A stretch of DNA of 64,000 bases from Brevibacterium casei CIP 102111 (lineage in GTDB: Bacteria > Actinomycetota > Actinomycetes > Actinomycetales > Brevibacteriaceae): the NCBI RefSeq assembly GCF_900169275.1, contig NZ_FXZC01000004.1, positions 186,001-250,000 on the forward strand, written 5' to 3'. This document shows positions 49,698-60,609 of the stretch, piece by piece. The notes beneath the pieces are model-generated. The model did no database searches. It was not told the origin of the DNA and saw only the letters and a list, made by a program, of their open reading frames with translations. A program made the position numbers and the translations under genes. Position 1 is the stretch's first letter. Each line of letters starts with the position of its first letter.

Positions 49698-50240
49698 TCA
49701 GGGAAGGCGGAACCGCTGTGCGTCGATGCCGTCGAGGACGGCGGACAGCGTCTCCTCCCTCGTCTGATCGCTGCTGTCGATCGCGTGGGGCTCGAGCTCG
49801 CCGAGGTGGGCGAACTGATCCCACATCGCCGTGATCGGCCCGTTGTCAGTGAGGTCGTTCGGACCGGTGCGGGCCGTCGCCCGAGCAAGAGCGACCTCCC
49901 GCCGAGGTCGGAGCAGGCAGTAGTGGATGGTCGGCGCCTCCGGTTCGCGGGCCAGCCCCCGGAAGTGATCGAGCATCCACGGACCGACGATCCCATCGAC
50001 GATGACGGTGTACCCTCCCCGGGCGTAGATGCCCGCCGCCGAGGCGATGACGGTCATCACCGTCTGATTCTGTCGGTCCGATTCCGGCAGATAGGGCGGG
50101 ATCGATCCCGCAGCGATGAAGTGCCAGAAGTCGTCGGTGTGCAGGTGGACGGAGAGAGCGAACTCGGCGGCCAGCGCCCGCGCCGTCGTCGACTTCCCAG
50201 CGCCGGGCGGACCGGCGAGAATGATGACATCACCGTGCAT
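49698..50240 (-). CDS. P-loop ATP-binding protein, small kinase-like
   Basis: A 180-residue P-loop NTPase. The Walker A motif VIILAGPPGAGKSTTARALA is at residues 5-24, followed by LHTDDFWHFI, a region like the substrate-binding DD/DxF pair of shikimate/gluconate/zeta-type kinases, and CLLRPRREVALARATAR which could be the lid arginines. The length suits a small-molecule kinase. It is convergent with the aminotransferase gene and divergent from the amidase gene. The substrate is unknown. Confidence 0.85.
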   Translation of the reverse strand: MHGDVIILAGPPGAGKSTTARALAAEFALSVHLHTDDFWHFIAAGSIPPYLPESDRQNQTVMTVIASAAGIYARGGYTVIVDGIVGPWMLDHFRGLAREPEAPTIHYCLLRPRREVALARATARTGPNDLTDNGPITAMWDQFAHLGELEPHAIDSSDQTREETLSAVLDGIDAQRFRLP

Positions 50241-50314
50241 AGTCGGCAGTGTAGCGGCACCATCGTCATCCGGCTGCGCGACGCCGAGGAGGGTGCGATG
50301 TCAGGTCTGAGCGC

Positions 50315-51808
50315 ATGAGCGCGGCCACCGAGCTCTGGGCGCTGCCGGCGACCGAGGTGCTCGCGCGCTTCCGGACCAGAGACCTCTCCCCGGTCGAGTA
50401 CCTCGAAGCCCTGACCGCGCGCATCGAGGACAGGGACGACGACCTCGGCGCTCTCACGGAGGTCCTCCCGGAGGCGACCGCCTCGGCGAGGGACGCGGAA
50501 CGGTTCTACACCAAGACCCGGGAGGACGAACTCGATGACATCCTCGCGATGCGTCCGCTCGCGGGCCTGCCCGTCATCGCCAAGGAGAAGCACGCGCTCG
50601 CCGGGCACACGCACACCCAGGGGCTGCTCCACAACCGCTTCGCCGTCGCCCACCGCGACGCCGCCGTCATCCGCCGCATCCGCGACGCCGGCGGCTACAT
50701 CCACGCCCGGTCGACGACCCCGGAGTTCAGCTGCGCGACGATCACGCACTCGCCGATGTGGGGCGTGACCCGAAACCCGTGGAACCCGGTGCTGTCCCCG
50801 GGCGGGTCCTCCGGCGGGTCGGGTGCCGCGCTCGCCTCAGGCTTCGGGCCCCTGGCCACGGCCTCGGACATCGCCGGATCGACGAGGCTGCCCGCCGCGT
50901 TCACCGGCACCGTCGGGTTCAAAGCCCCGTACGGCCGGATTCCCGGCGAGCCCCCGCTCTCGGCCGACTGGTACCGCGGGGACGGGCCGATGGCCCGGAC
51001 CGTCGCCGACACCGCGCTCCTCGCCCGGGTCATGGCCGGTGTCGATTCGACCGATCCGTCGTCGATCGACTCCCCCCATTTCCTCGCCGGATTCGACCGC
51101 ACCCCCGCCGAGGTGGTCGAAAGCCTCAAGGGCAAACGCGTGGCCGTGTGCCTGCGGCTCGGGGACTTCCCCGTCGGCGACGACATCATCCGCAACACCG
51201 GAGCCGTCGCGTCGGCCCTCGCCTTCGCCGAGGCCGAGGTCGCCGAGATCGAACTGCCGTGGACGGCCGAGCGGATCTTCGAGACCGCCTTCACTCACTT
51301 CGGCACCATCCTCGCCCCCGCGATGAGGGCGGCCACCCGGGGCAACGAGGATTCCCTCGCCGACTACACGAGGCGGTTCATGGCCGACGCCGAGGCGGTC
51401 GCCGCCCGTCGGTCCCTCTACGACGGGCTCGTCATGGAGGCCGAGATCCAGGCCGAACTCGCCACCGCGATGGCCGGGTTCGACGTTCTGCTCGCCCCCA
51501 CCTCGGCGGTGGCAGGACTCCTTGCGGGAGCGAGCTACCTCGACGGGATCCGGATCGGCGCCGACGGCATCGGTCGGGAGGGCACCGGGGCCGGGGCCCG
51601 GCTCGAGCACTACTGGCAGGCGCACATGACGATGCCGTTCAACATCTGCAACCGGGTGCCCATCGTCAACGTGCCCTCGGGCATGGCCGACTGCGGCATC
51701 CCCACCGGCGTCCAGATCGTCGGACATCCCTTCTCCGACCGTAGCGTCTTCGACGTCGCCGCCGCTGTCGAACTGCTCCGCCCGTGGGCAGGACTCGCAC
51801 CGGGGTGA
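50315..51808 (+). CDS. Amidase-signature family hydrolase
   Basis: A 497-residue amidase-signature enzyme. The Ser-cisSer-Lys triad is present: Lys90 in PVIAKEKHAL, the cis-serine in LSPGGSSGGSGAALASG and the nucleophile Ser189 in ASDIAGSTRLPAAF. LARTVADTALLARVM-like and VPIVNVPSGMADCGIPTGVQIVG blocks complete the family pattern. In the Lys motif KE replaces the usual KD. It hydrolyses an amide bond of an unknown substrate; with the dimethylformamidase-like protein nearby it adds to the amide-degrading flavour of this region. Confidence 0.9.
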   Translation: MSAATELWALPATEVLARFRTRDLSPVEYLEALTARIEDRDDDLGALTEVLPEATASARDAERFYTKTREDELDDILAMRPLAGLPVIAKEKHALAGHTHTQGLLHNRFAVAHRDAAVIRRIRDAGGYIHARSTTPEFSCATITHSPMWGVTRNPWNPVLSPGGSSGGSGAALASGFGPLATASDIAGSTRLPAAFTGTVGFKAPYGRIPGEPPLSADWYRGDGPMARTVADTALLARVMAGVDSTDPSSIDSPHFLAGFDRTPAEVVESLKGKRVAVCLRLGDFPVGDDIIRNTGAVASALAFAEAEVAEIELPWTAERIFETAFTHFGTILAPAMRAATRGNEDSLADYTRRFMADAEAVAARRSLYDGLVMEAEIQAELATAMAGFDVLLAPTSAVAGLLAGASYLDGIRIGADGIGREGTGAGARLEHYWQAHMTMPFNICNRVPIVNVPSGMADCGIPTGVQIVGHPFSDRSVFDVAAAVELLRPWAGLAPG

Positions 51809-51922
51809 CGGGCTCGCCCGATCCGGCACACGGGTCGACCGTGCACCCGGGAGGGTCCGCCGGCCTCGGCTAGGGTGAGCGGGAAGGAGACCAGCGACGC
51901 GCGAGCCGGAGAGATGCCGACG

Positions 51923-52663
51923 ATGAGACCCCGCCACAGTCAGATGATCACAATCTCCGACGACGCACGCTCGAACGTGAGCATCCTGCCCGCCGTCGTC
52001 GTCGGGGGAGTCGTCGTCCTCGGGCTCGGCCTCACCCCGCTCGGGTCCCACGACTCCCAGCTCACGGATGCAACCCAGCGGCTCATCGAGATCTTCCTCA
52101 TCGGCTGGCCCGTCTACGCACTCGTCTACCTGCTGTGGACCCATGCCGGGCTCAAGGACCTCACCGAGACCGAGCTCGTCGTCCACTCGCGGTGGGCGAT
52201 CGCGCGCCGACGCCGGTGGATCTCGATCCTCTTGAGCAGCGGGGGAGCGGTGTCGTGGACGATCATCGCCGCCTCGGTCGCGATCCTCCTCAACCTCTAC
52301 CTCATCACCGTCGGCGACGAGGCCCGCAGCGGCATGGCCGCGGTGCTCGGGTTGGCCAACGTCGTCGCGTCCTGGGCGGTCATGGTCTACTCGTTCGCGC
52401 TCGAGTACATGCGTCTCGACCTCCGCGAAGGCGGCAGCGCTGGGGCCCGCCAGCTCGAGTTCGACATGGGCGGGAACCGAACGTTCGGCGATTACCTGAC
52501 GTTCTCCGTGCTCTCCTCGACGATGACCGCGGCCCTGCCCGGCAAGGCGATCACCCGGGCCGGCTGGACGCTCGTGCGCACGAACGTCATCGTCGCCTTC
52601 GCCTTCAACTCCATCGTCGTCGCCACCCTCGTCTCGATGATCCTCTCCTCCGTGACGATGTGA
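51923..52663 (+). CDS. DUF1345 family membrane protein
   Basis: A 246-residue integral membrane protein with about five to six hydrophobic segments. VYLLWTHAGLKDLTETEL, WIIAASVAILLNLYLI-like and SYALEYMRL-type blocks (here VYSFALEYMRLDLREGG), GNRTFGDYLTFSVLSSTMTA are the DUF1345 hallmarks. The start is uncertain: GTG 51875, ATG 51914 and ATG 51923 are in frame; 51923 has GGAGAG nine bases upstream. The function of the family is unknown; it lies between the amidase and alcohol dehydrogenase genes with its own promoter likely. Confidence 0.8.
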   Translation: MRPRHSQMITISDDARSNVSILPAVVVGGVVVLGLGLTPLGSHDSQLTDATQRLIEIFLIGWPVYALVYLLWTHAGLKDLTETELVVHSRWAIARRRRWISILLSSGGAVSWTIIAASVAILLNLYLITVGDEARSGMAAVLGLANVVASWAVMVYSFALEYMRLDLREGGSAGARQLEFDMGGNRTFGDYLTFSVLSSTMTAALPGKAITRAGWTLVRTNVIVAFAFNSIVVATLVSMILSSVTM

Positions 52664-52963
52664 GCGGGGCCTCGCCGTGGGCGTCGGGCGGACGGACTCG
52701 GGGCGGTTTCCGGTGGCCTTCCCGCCGCTCTCGAGAATCGGCAGGTCAGCCTGCTGACCAGCGCAAAGAGGCTGGTGGCGGGTGGCTGTCGACCCCTCGA
52801 CACCGTTTCTTAACGGGCGTACGCTCAACGTGGGTGCCGATGGTTCGATCACTGATCTCTCTGTGATCGTCGTTCCTTCGCAGTGATCGCTCTCCGGTGT
52901 CCGGGGCCAGTCGGGACTGTGCCGCTGGTCGACACCACTTCATGGGATTGCAAAGGAGCAGCT
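52664..52963. other. Intergenic region upstream of the alcohol dehydrogenase
   Basis: This 300-bp gap has no gene that I can support. It holds nested inverted repeats at 52847-52888 (GATCAC...GTGATC and GATCACTG...CAGTGATC) that could be an operator, 76 to 117 bp before the dehydrogenase ATG. Confidence 0.5.
52847..52888. promoter_or_regulatory. Nested GATCACTG/CAGTGATC inverted repeats
   Basis: GATCAC (52847-52852) pairs with GTGATC (52863-52868), and GATCACTG (52847-52854) pairs with CAGTGATC (52881-52888). Three related half-sites upstream of the alcohol dehydrogenase suggest binding by a dimeric regulator. Confidence 0.4.
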
Positions 52964-54058
52964 ATGCGCGCATCAGTGTCCGAACAGGTCGGATCGCCCT
53001 TCACGACGAAGGAGATCTCGATCGCCGACCCCCTCGACCGCGAAGTCCTCATCGACGTCCGAGCCTCAGGGCTCTGCCACTCCGACCTCCACATCGTCGA
53101 AAGCGGCTACGGTTTCGGCTTTCCGGGAGTCTTCGGCCATGAGATCGCCGGCGTCGTCACAGCCGTCGGCCCGGAGGTGAGCACCATCGCCGTCGGCGAC
53201 CATGTCGTCGGCTGTCTCATCCAGTTCTGCGGCGCCTGCACCACCTGCCTGTCCGGTCGCACCTACGAATGCCCGAACCCGCAGGCGACGCTGCGCGGCC
53301 CTGACGCCCCTCCCCGGCTGAGCGCCGAGGACGGAACGCCGCTGGCGCAGGGATGGGCACTCGGCGGATTCGCCGAGCAGGCCCTCGTCCACGAGAACCA
53401 GCTCGCGGTCGTCCGTGCCGACATCCCCTTCCCGCAGGCGGCTATCCTCGGCTGCGCGGTCGTCACCGGGGCCGGATCGGCGATCAACACCGCCGGGGTG
53501 CGAGTGGGTGACTCCGTCGCCGTCATCGGCACCGGCGGAGTCGGACTCAACGTCATCTCCGGAGCCCTGCTCGCCGGAGCGAGCACGGTCATCGCCATCG
53601 ACATCATCGACGACAAACTCGAGGTGGCGAAACGCTTCGGCGCCACCGATGTCATCAATTCCGCGAGCGTCGACGCCGTCGCAGCCGTCCGGGAGATCAC
53701 CGGGGGCGGCGTCGACCACGCCTTCGAGGTCATCGGCCTGCCGGCGACCCAGGAGCAGGCGATCGCCCTGCGCAAGGTCGGCGGGCACGCCTATCTCATC
53801 GGGATCGCGAAGCCCGATGCCACCGTCACCCTCGACACCTCACTCGCGGCGCTCGTCTCCCACGCCAGCGTCCAGGGAGTCTCGATGGGCTCGACCAACC
53901 TCAAACGCGACATCCCCATGTACGCCGACCTCTACATGCAGGGCCGACTCAACCTCGACGATCTCATCAGCCAGGAGATCTCCATCGACGAGGTCGACGA
54001 GGCCTACGCGAAGCTCAAGAGCGGCGAGGTCATCCGCTCGATCATCACCCGGTTCTGA
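52964..54058 (+). CDS. Zinc-dependent alcohol dehydrogenase (class III-like)
   Basis: A 364-residue medium-chain dehydrogenase/reductase. The catalytic zinc ligands are Cys38 (GLCHSDLH) and His59-Glu60 (FGHEIAGVV); a structural zinc site with four cysteines follows in [16 protein letters not shown]. The nucleotide site is [32 protein letters not shown] precedes the ATG. The overall form resembles class III/mycothiol-dependent formaldehyde dehydrogenases and related NAD-linked alcohol dehydrogenases of actinobacteria. A nested palindrome separates it from hutU. Confidence 0.92.
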   Translation: MRASVSEQVGSPFTTKEISIADPLDREVLIDVRASGLCHSDLHIVESGYGFGFPGVFGHEIAGVVTAVGPEVSTIAVGDHVVGCLIQFCGACTTCLSGRTYECPNPQATLRGPDAPPRLSAEDGTPLAQGWALGGFAEQALVHENQLAVVRADIPFPQAAILGCAVVTGAGSAINTAGVRVGDSVAVIGTGGVGLNVISGALLAGASTVIAIDIIDDKLEVAKRFGATDVINSASVDAVAAVREITGGGVDHAFEVIGLPATQEQAIALRKVGGHAYLIGIAKPDATVTLDTSLAALVSHASVQGVSMGSTNLKRDIPMYADLYMQGRLNLDDLISQEISIDEVDEAYAKLKSGEVIRSIITRF

Positions 54059-54075
54059 GCGACCCCGCTCCGCTG

Positions 54076-54125
54076 GGCCCGGATCACGTGCTGTCCGAAA
54101 TTTCGGACAGAACTTGATCCGGGCC
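54076..54125. promoter_or_regulatory. Nested palindrome between adh and hutU
   Basis: The perfect palindrome CTGTCCGAAATTTCGGACAG (54091-54110) is enclosed by 11-bp arms GGCCCGGATCA (54076-54086) and TGATCCGGGCC (54115-54125). It may terminate adh; the inner AT-centred palindrome is also of the size bound by IclR-type regulators, and an IclR gene ends the hut cluster. Confidence 0.6.
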
Positions 54126-54326
54126 ACTTCCGCTCCGGCTCCCAACGGACACAATGGTGTGTGTAGACAGAGACGATTCCACGGCAGGCGACACATCGAC
54201 CGGCCATGGACGGGCAGCAGGCCGCCTTCCACTCAGTCGGACAGGCCGAACCGCTCAGATCGCACACAGCAACGGCCCCACCTGCGACATCACGACGCAG
54301 GAGGGGACGGAACGAAAGGGAGCCAC

Positions 54327-56084
<1,758 letters not shown>

Positions 56085-56181
56085 CCCGTCGATCCCATCG
56101 CCCCGCCGGCCGTGCCGTCCCTCGGACGACCGGCCTGCGAGGCGGTGGGACTCCGGCGTTCCCGACCCGAAAGGCCCTGCG

Positions 56182-57423
56182 ATGAAGCTCATCACCGGCA
56201 TCAGCGAACTCGTCACCAACTCGGATCCGACCGAGCTCATGGCCCGCCCCAGCCTCGGCGCGGGCGATCTCCACACCCTCACCGACGCGGCGCTCATCAT
56301 CGACGACGGGAAGGTGGCCTGGTCGGGTCCCGCCGCCGAGGCGGACGCCGCCCTGAACTCGCTCACGCTCGCTGCCCCCGACGCCCCCGTCGAGACGATC
56401 GACCTCGGTGGGAAGGCCGTCATCCCCGGCTTCGTCGACAGCCACAACCACCTCGTCTTCGCCGGTGACCGCTCCGCGGAGTTCGCCGCGCGCATGGCCG
56501 GTGAGAAGTACTCGGCCGGGGGGATCGCGACGACGGTCGCCGCGACCCGCGCCGCCACCGACGAGGAGCTTGAAGCCAACCTCGTCCACCTCGTGGACCA
56601 GGCCACCCGGCAGGGAACGACGACGTTCGAGATCAAGTCCGGCTACGGACTCACACGCGACGACGAGATCCGGGCGCTCGAGATCATCGGCCGGCACACG
56701 CCGGAGTCGACGCTCATCGCCGCCCACGTCGTGCCCCCGGAGTACAAGGCTGACCCGGAGGCCTACGTCGCCCTCGTCATCGACGAGATCATCCCCGCCG
56801 CCGTCGGCAAGGCGAAGTGGATCGACGTCTTCTGCGAAGAGGGTGCCTTCGACGAGGACCAGACCCGGCGCATCATCGAGGCCGGCAAGGCCGTGGGGAT
56901 GAAGGCCCGCCTCCACGCGAACCAGCTCACCCAGGGTGGGGCGCTGCGTCTCGGCGCCGCGCTCGGCTGCACCTCCGTCGACCACGCGACCTTCGCCTCC
57001 GATGAGGACCTCGCCGTCCTCGCCGAGGCGGGCACCGTCGTCACCCTGCTGCCCGGCGTCGAGTTCTCCACCCGCCAGCCCTACCCGGACGCCCGCCGCT
57101 ACCTCGCCGCCGGGGTGCGCCTGGCCATCGCCTCGGACTGCAATCCCGGCTCGTGCTTCACCAACAGCCTGCCCTTCTGCATCGCCGTGGCCGTGCGGGA
57201 CATGCACTTCACCGTCGACCAGGCCGTGTGGGCGGCGACCGCCGGCGGTGCCCACGCTCTCGATCGCAGCGACGTCGGCCACCTCGGCGCCGGAGCGCGG
57301 GCCGACCTCGTCGTCCTCGACGCCCCGAGCTACCGACACCTCGCCTACCGGCCCGGTGTCCAGCTCGTCGACCGCGTCTTCGCAGGCGGCGAGCTCGTCG
57401 CCGACAACCGGCCCCAGCACTGA
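56182..57423 (+). CDS. hutI: Imidazolonepropionase
   Basis: A 413-residue amidohydrolase that opens the imidazolone ring to N-formimino-L-glutamate, the third step of histidine degradation. The metal-binding HxH lies in [23 protein letters not shown] and [13 protein letters not shown] provide further ligands, and [18 protein letters not shown] carries the conserved metal Asp. Length and motifs are typical for HutI. It sits between hutU and the transporter gene on the same strand. Confidence 0.96.
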   Translation: MKLITGISELVTNSDPTELMARPSLGAGDLHTLTDAALIIDDGKVAWSGPAAEADAALNSLTLAAPDAPVETIDLGGKAVIPGFVDSHNHLVFAGDRSAEFAARMAGEKYSAGGIATTVAATRAATDEELEANLVHLVDQATRQGTTTFEIKSGYGLTRDDEIRALEIIGRHTPESTLIAAHVVPPEYKADPEAYVALVIDEIIPAAVGKAKWIDVFCEEGAFDEDQTRRIIEAGKAVGMKARLHANQLTQGGALRLGAALGCTSVDHATFASDEDLAVLAEAGTVVTLLPGVEFSTRQPYPDARRYLAAGVRLAIASDCNPGSCFTNSLPFCIAVAVRDMHFTVDQAVWAATAGGAHALDRSDVGHLGAGARADLVVLDAPSYRHLAYRPGVQLVDRVFAGGELVADNRPQH

Positions 57424-57443
57424 GCCCGTTTCGAAGGAGAATC

Positions 57444-58763
57444 ATGGACACCCCGACAGAGGCACAGACTTCGACGAAACGGCCCGGCACCTGGCGGTTC
57501 TTCGCCTACAGTGCGATCGGGATCGTCATGTTCTTCGTGCCCGTGACGATCGCCGGCACCTCGACGATCCCGCTCGACCACATCGTCACCGCGATCCGCA
57601 CCTTCGCCGGACCCGTCGTGCCGTTCATCGTGCTCGCGCTCATCCTCCTCGGCGCCGTCCGCCCCTTCGTCACGGGAACATGGAAGTCCTCGGTGACGAA
57701 GGGGATCTTCGCCGTCCTCGGCGTCGTCGGACTCGTCGTCGCGATCCTCATCCTCACCGCCCCGCCGGCCTGGCTCGCCGCTGAGGACATCGGGCCCTTC
57801 CTCTGGGACAAGCTCGTCATCCCCGTCGGCCTCATCGTCCCCGTCGGTGCGATCTTCCTGGCCCTCCTCGTCGGGTACGGGCTCATGGAGTTCATCGGCG
57901 TCCTCGTCCAGCCGATCATGCGCCCGGTGTTCAAGACTCCGGGCCGTTCGGCCATCGACGCGGTCGCCTCGTTCGTCGGCAGCTACTCGCTCGGTCTGCT
58001 CATCACCAACCGCGTGTACAAGGAGGGCAAGTACACCGCACGAGAAGCTGCGATCATCGCCACCGGGTTCTCCACGGTCTCGGCGACGTTCATGATCGTC
58101 GTCGCGAAGACGCTCGACCTCATGGACCACTGGCTGCTCTACTTCTTCTTCACCCTCGTCGTCACGTTCGTCGTCACCGCGATCACCGTCCACCTCCCGC
58201 CGCTGCGGCGGATCCCGGACACGTACTACCCGGGGGCGACCCCGCAGCCCGAGGAGAAGGTGACCAAGCACCGCTTCCGCATCGCGTGGCGGGAGGCGAA
58301 GGCGACACTGGCGGAGACCCCGAGCCTGGGCCGGAACCTCTGGATCAACTTCCGTGACGGCCTGCTCATGGCATCGTCGATCCTGCCCTCGATCCTCTCC
58401 GTCGGCCTCATCGGCCTGCTGCTGGCGAAGTACACCCCGATCTTCGACTGGCTCGGATGGATCTTCGTGCCCTTCACGTGGGTGACTCAGCTCTCCGACC
58501 CGATCCTCGCCGGCAAGGCCTCCGCTCTCGGGCTCGTCGAGATGTTCCTGCCCGCCACCCAGGTCGCCGGCTCCGACGACCTCGTGCTGCGCTTCGTCAT
58601 CGCCGTCGTCTCCGTGGCCGGCATCATCTTCTTCTCCGCCATGGTGCCCTCGATCCTCGCCACCGAGATCCCGATCTCCGTCGGCGCGCTCGTCATCATC
58701 TGGTTCGAACGCGTCGTCCTCACGATCCTCATCTCCGCCCCGCTCGCCCACCTGCTCCTGTAA
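57444..58763 (+). CDS. YjiH-family (nucleoside-gate) membrane protein, probable histidine/urocanate transporter
   Basis: A 439-residue integral membrane protein with about ten hydrophobic segments and the YjiH-family blocks IGIVMFFVPVTIAGTSTIPLDHI, FVGSYSLGLLITNRVYKEGKYTAREAAIIATGFSTVSATFM and SSILPSILSVGLIGLLLAKYTPIF. It contains the nucleoside-recognition 'gate' domain seen in several transporters. GAAGGAGAATC precedes the ATG 20 bp after hutI. Within the hut cluster the natural role is uptake of histidine or urocanate, which is inference. Confidence 0.88.
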   Translation: MDTPTEAQTSTKRPGTWRFFAYSAIGIVMFFVPVTIAGTSTIPLDHIVTAIRTFAGPVVPFIVLALILLGAVRPFVTGTWKSSVTKGIFAVLGVVGLVVAILILTAPPAWLAAEDIGPFLWDKLVIPVGLIVPVGAIFLALLVGYGLMEFIGVLVQPIMRPVFKTPGRSAIDAVASFVGSYSLGLLITNRVYKEGKYTAREAAIIATGFSTVSATFMIVVAKTLDLMDHWLLYFFFTLVVTFVVTAITVHLPPLRRIPDTYYPGATPQPEEKVTKHRFRIAWREAKATLAETPSLGRNLWINFRDGLLMASSILPSILSVGLIGLLLAKYTPIFDWLGWIFVPFTWVTQLSDPILAGKASALGLVEMFLPATQVAGSDDLVLRFVIAVVSVAGIIFFSAMVPSILATEIPISVGALVIIWFERVVLTILISAPLAHLLL

Positions 58764-58767
58764 CGTC

Positions 58768-58802
58768 CGGGCCCGCAGCGCCTACACTGCTCTGCGGGCC
58801 CG
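58768..58802 (+). terminator. Intercistronic hairpin before hutH
   Basis: CGGGCCCGCAG (58768-58778) pairs with CTGCGGGCCCG (58792-58802) around a 13-nt loop, 5 bp after the transporter stop. It may attenuate or process the transcript between the transporter and hutH. Confidence 0.5.
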
Positions 58803-58886
58803 ACCCCGACCAGTTCGACCAACCCGACCAACGCGACCACCCCGGCAGGACCGACCGGTCCGACCGACACAGAAGAAAGGCTCCCG

Positions 58887-60608
58887 ATGCCCGCTGTCAT
58901 CGATCTCGATCCCGACACCCTCACCTTCGCCGAGGTGGTCGACGTGGCCCGTGGCGACGCGAAGGTGTCGCTGAGCGAGAGGACCCTGGCCCGGGTCGCG
59001 AAGTACCGCGAGGCCGTCGACGCGCTCGCCGCCGCCCCGAAGCCCGTCTACGGTGTCTCGACCGGGTTCGGAGCCCTCGCCCAGCGCCACATCCCCGCCG
59101 AACTGCGCACGCAGCTGCAGAAGTCCCTCATCCGCTCGCATGCCGCGGGCGTCGGCGAACCCGTCGAACGCGAGGTCGTGCGCGCCCTCATGCTTCTGCG
59201 CGCCCGGACGCTCGCCACCGGGCGCGCCGGTGTCCGCGCCGAGGTGCTCCAGACCTACGTCGACATGCTCAACGCCGGCATCACCCCCGTCGTCCACGAG
59301 TACGGCTCGCTCGGCTGCTCGGGCGACCTCGCGCCCCTGTCCGCGTGCGCGCTCGTCGTCATGGGCGAAGGCGTCGCGGAGGGCCCCGACGGTGTCGCCG
59401 GTCCCGCCGATGAGATCCTCGCCGCTGCGGGCATCACCCCGGTCACGCTCGCCGAGAAGGAGGGCCTCGCCCTCGTCAACGGCACCGACGGGATGCTCGG
59501 CATGCTCATCATGGCCCTGACCGACCTCGAGAGCCTGCTCACCGCCGTCGACATCTCTGCGGCGATGAGCATCGAAGGACTCTTCGGCACCGACGCGGTC
59601 TTCGCCCCGGAGCTCCACTACGCGCTGCGCCCGCACGACGGTCAGGCCGCCTCGGCGGCGAACATGCTCGCCGCCCTCAAGGACTCGGGCATCACCGCCA
59701 GCCACCGCGACTCGACGCACCTCATCCAGGACGCCTACTCGATGCGCTGCGCCCCGCAGGTCAACGGCGCCGCCCGTGACGCGCTCGCCTTCGCCACGCA
59801 GGTCGCCGAACGCGAACTGCGGGCGGCGATCGACAACCCCGTCGTGCTCACCAACGGGATGGTGTCCTCGAACGGCAACTTCCACGGCGCCCCGCTCGCT
59901 CACGCCCTCGACTTCCTCGCGATCGTCGCCGCCGACGTCGCATCGATGGCCGAGCGTCGCACCGACCGGATGATGGACGTCGCCCGCAACCAGGACCTCA
60001 CCCCCTTCCTCGCCGACGACGCCGGCGTCGACTCGGGTCTGATGATCGCCCACTACACGCAGGCGGCCATGGTCTCCGAGGCCAAGCGCAACGCGACCCC
60101 CGCCTCGGTCGACTCGATCCCGTCCTCGGCGATGCAGGAGGACCACGTGTCGATGGGCTGGTCGGCCGCCCGCAAACTGCGCAAGGTCGTCGACAACCTC
60201 GCCAGCGTCATCGGCATCGAGCTCTACGCCGCCTCCCGCGCCTGCGACATGCGCGAGGCCGAGCCGGCACCGGTGACCGGAGCAGTGATCGCCGCGATCC
60301 GTGAGACCGTGCCCGGTCCCGGACCCGACCGCTTCCTCTCCCCGGAGCTCGCTGAGACGATCGCCAAGGTCAAGGACGGATCCCTCGTCGCCGCCGCCGA
60401 GGCGGTCACCCCGCTCACGCACACCGTCACCGCAGCCGCCGGCACCTGGCAGCCTGCTGGCGGCGGTCCGGCCGTCGACGACCCCGACTTCACGGCGCTC
60501 GGCAACCTCGAGGCCGCCGCCGAGGCCTCGGGCACGGCCGCCGCGACGACCGAGTACCACCCGGACGAGGCCGGCAGCGCGGGCGAGACCGCAGGAGAGG
60601 GCCGCTGA
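58887..60608 (+). CDS. hutH: Histidine ammonia-lyase
   Basis: A 573-residue lyase that removes ammonia from histidine to give urocanate. The MIO cofactor precursor is Cys144-Ser145-Gly146 in YGSLGCSGDLAPLSA; actinobacterial HutH proteins commonly have Cys here instead of Ala. YGVSTGFGALA, LVNGTDGM, YSMRCAPQVNG and MQEDHVSMGWSAARKL are further hallmarks. It is longer than typical HutH (about 510) because of a C-terminal Ala/Gly/Glu-rich tail of roughly 50 residues. It starts 123 bp after the transporter and is directly followed by the M20 gene. Confidence 0.95.
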   Translation: MPAVIDLDPDTLTFAEVVDVARGDAKVSLSERTLARVAKYREAVDALAAAPKPVYGVSTGFGALAQRHIPAELRTQLQKSLIRSHAAGVGEPVEREVVRALMLLRARTLATGRAGVRAEVLQTYVDMLNAGITPVVHEYGSLGCSGDLAPLSACALVVMGEGVAEGPDGVAGPADEILAAAGITPVTLAEKEGLALVNGTDGMLGMLIMALTDLESLLTAVDISAAMSIEGLFGTDAVFAPELHYALRPHDGQAASAANMLAALKDSGITASHRDSTHLIQDAYSMRCAPQVNGAARDALAFATQVAERELRAAIDNPVVLTNGMVSSNGNFHGAPLAHALDFLAIVAADVASMAERRTDRMMDVARNQDLTPFLADDAGVDSGLMIAHYTQAAMVSEAKRNATPASVDSIPSSAMQEDHVSMGWSAARKLRKVVDNLASVIGIELYAASRACDMREAEPAPVTGAVIAAIRETVPGPGPDRFLSPELAETIAKVKDGSLVAAAEAVTPLTHTVTAAAGTWQPAGGGPAVDDPDFTALGNLEAAAEASGTAAATTEYHPDEAGSAGETAGEGR

Positions 60609-60609
60609 G

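Noticed and set aside
53415-54326. hutU frame open 304 codons upstream of its start
   Set aside because: The extension overlaps the alcohol dehydrogenase in another frame and is Ser/Arg/Pro-rich noise; the ATG at 54327 has a ribosome-binding site.
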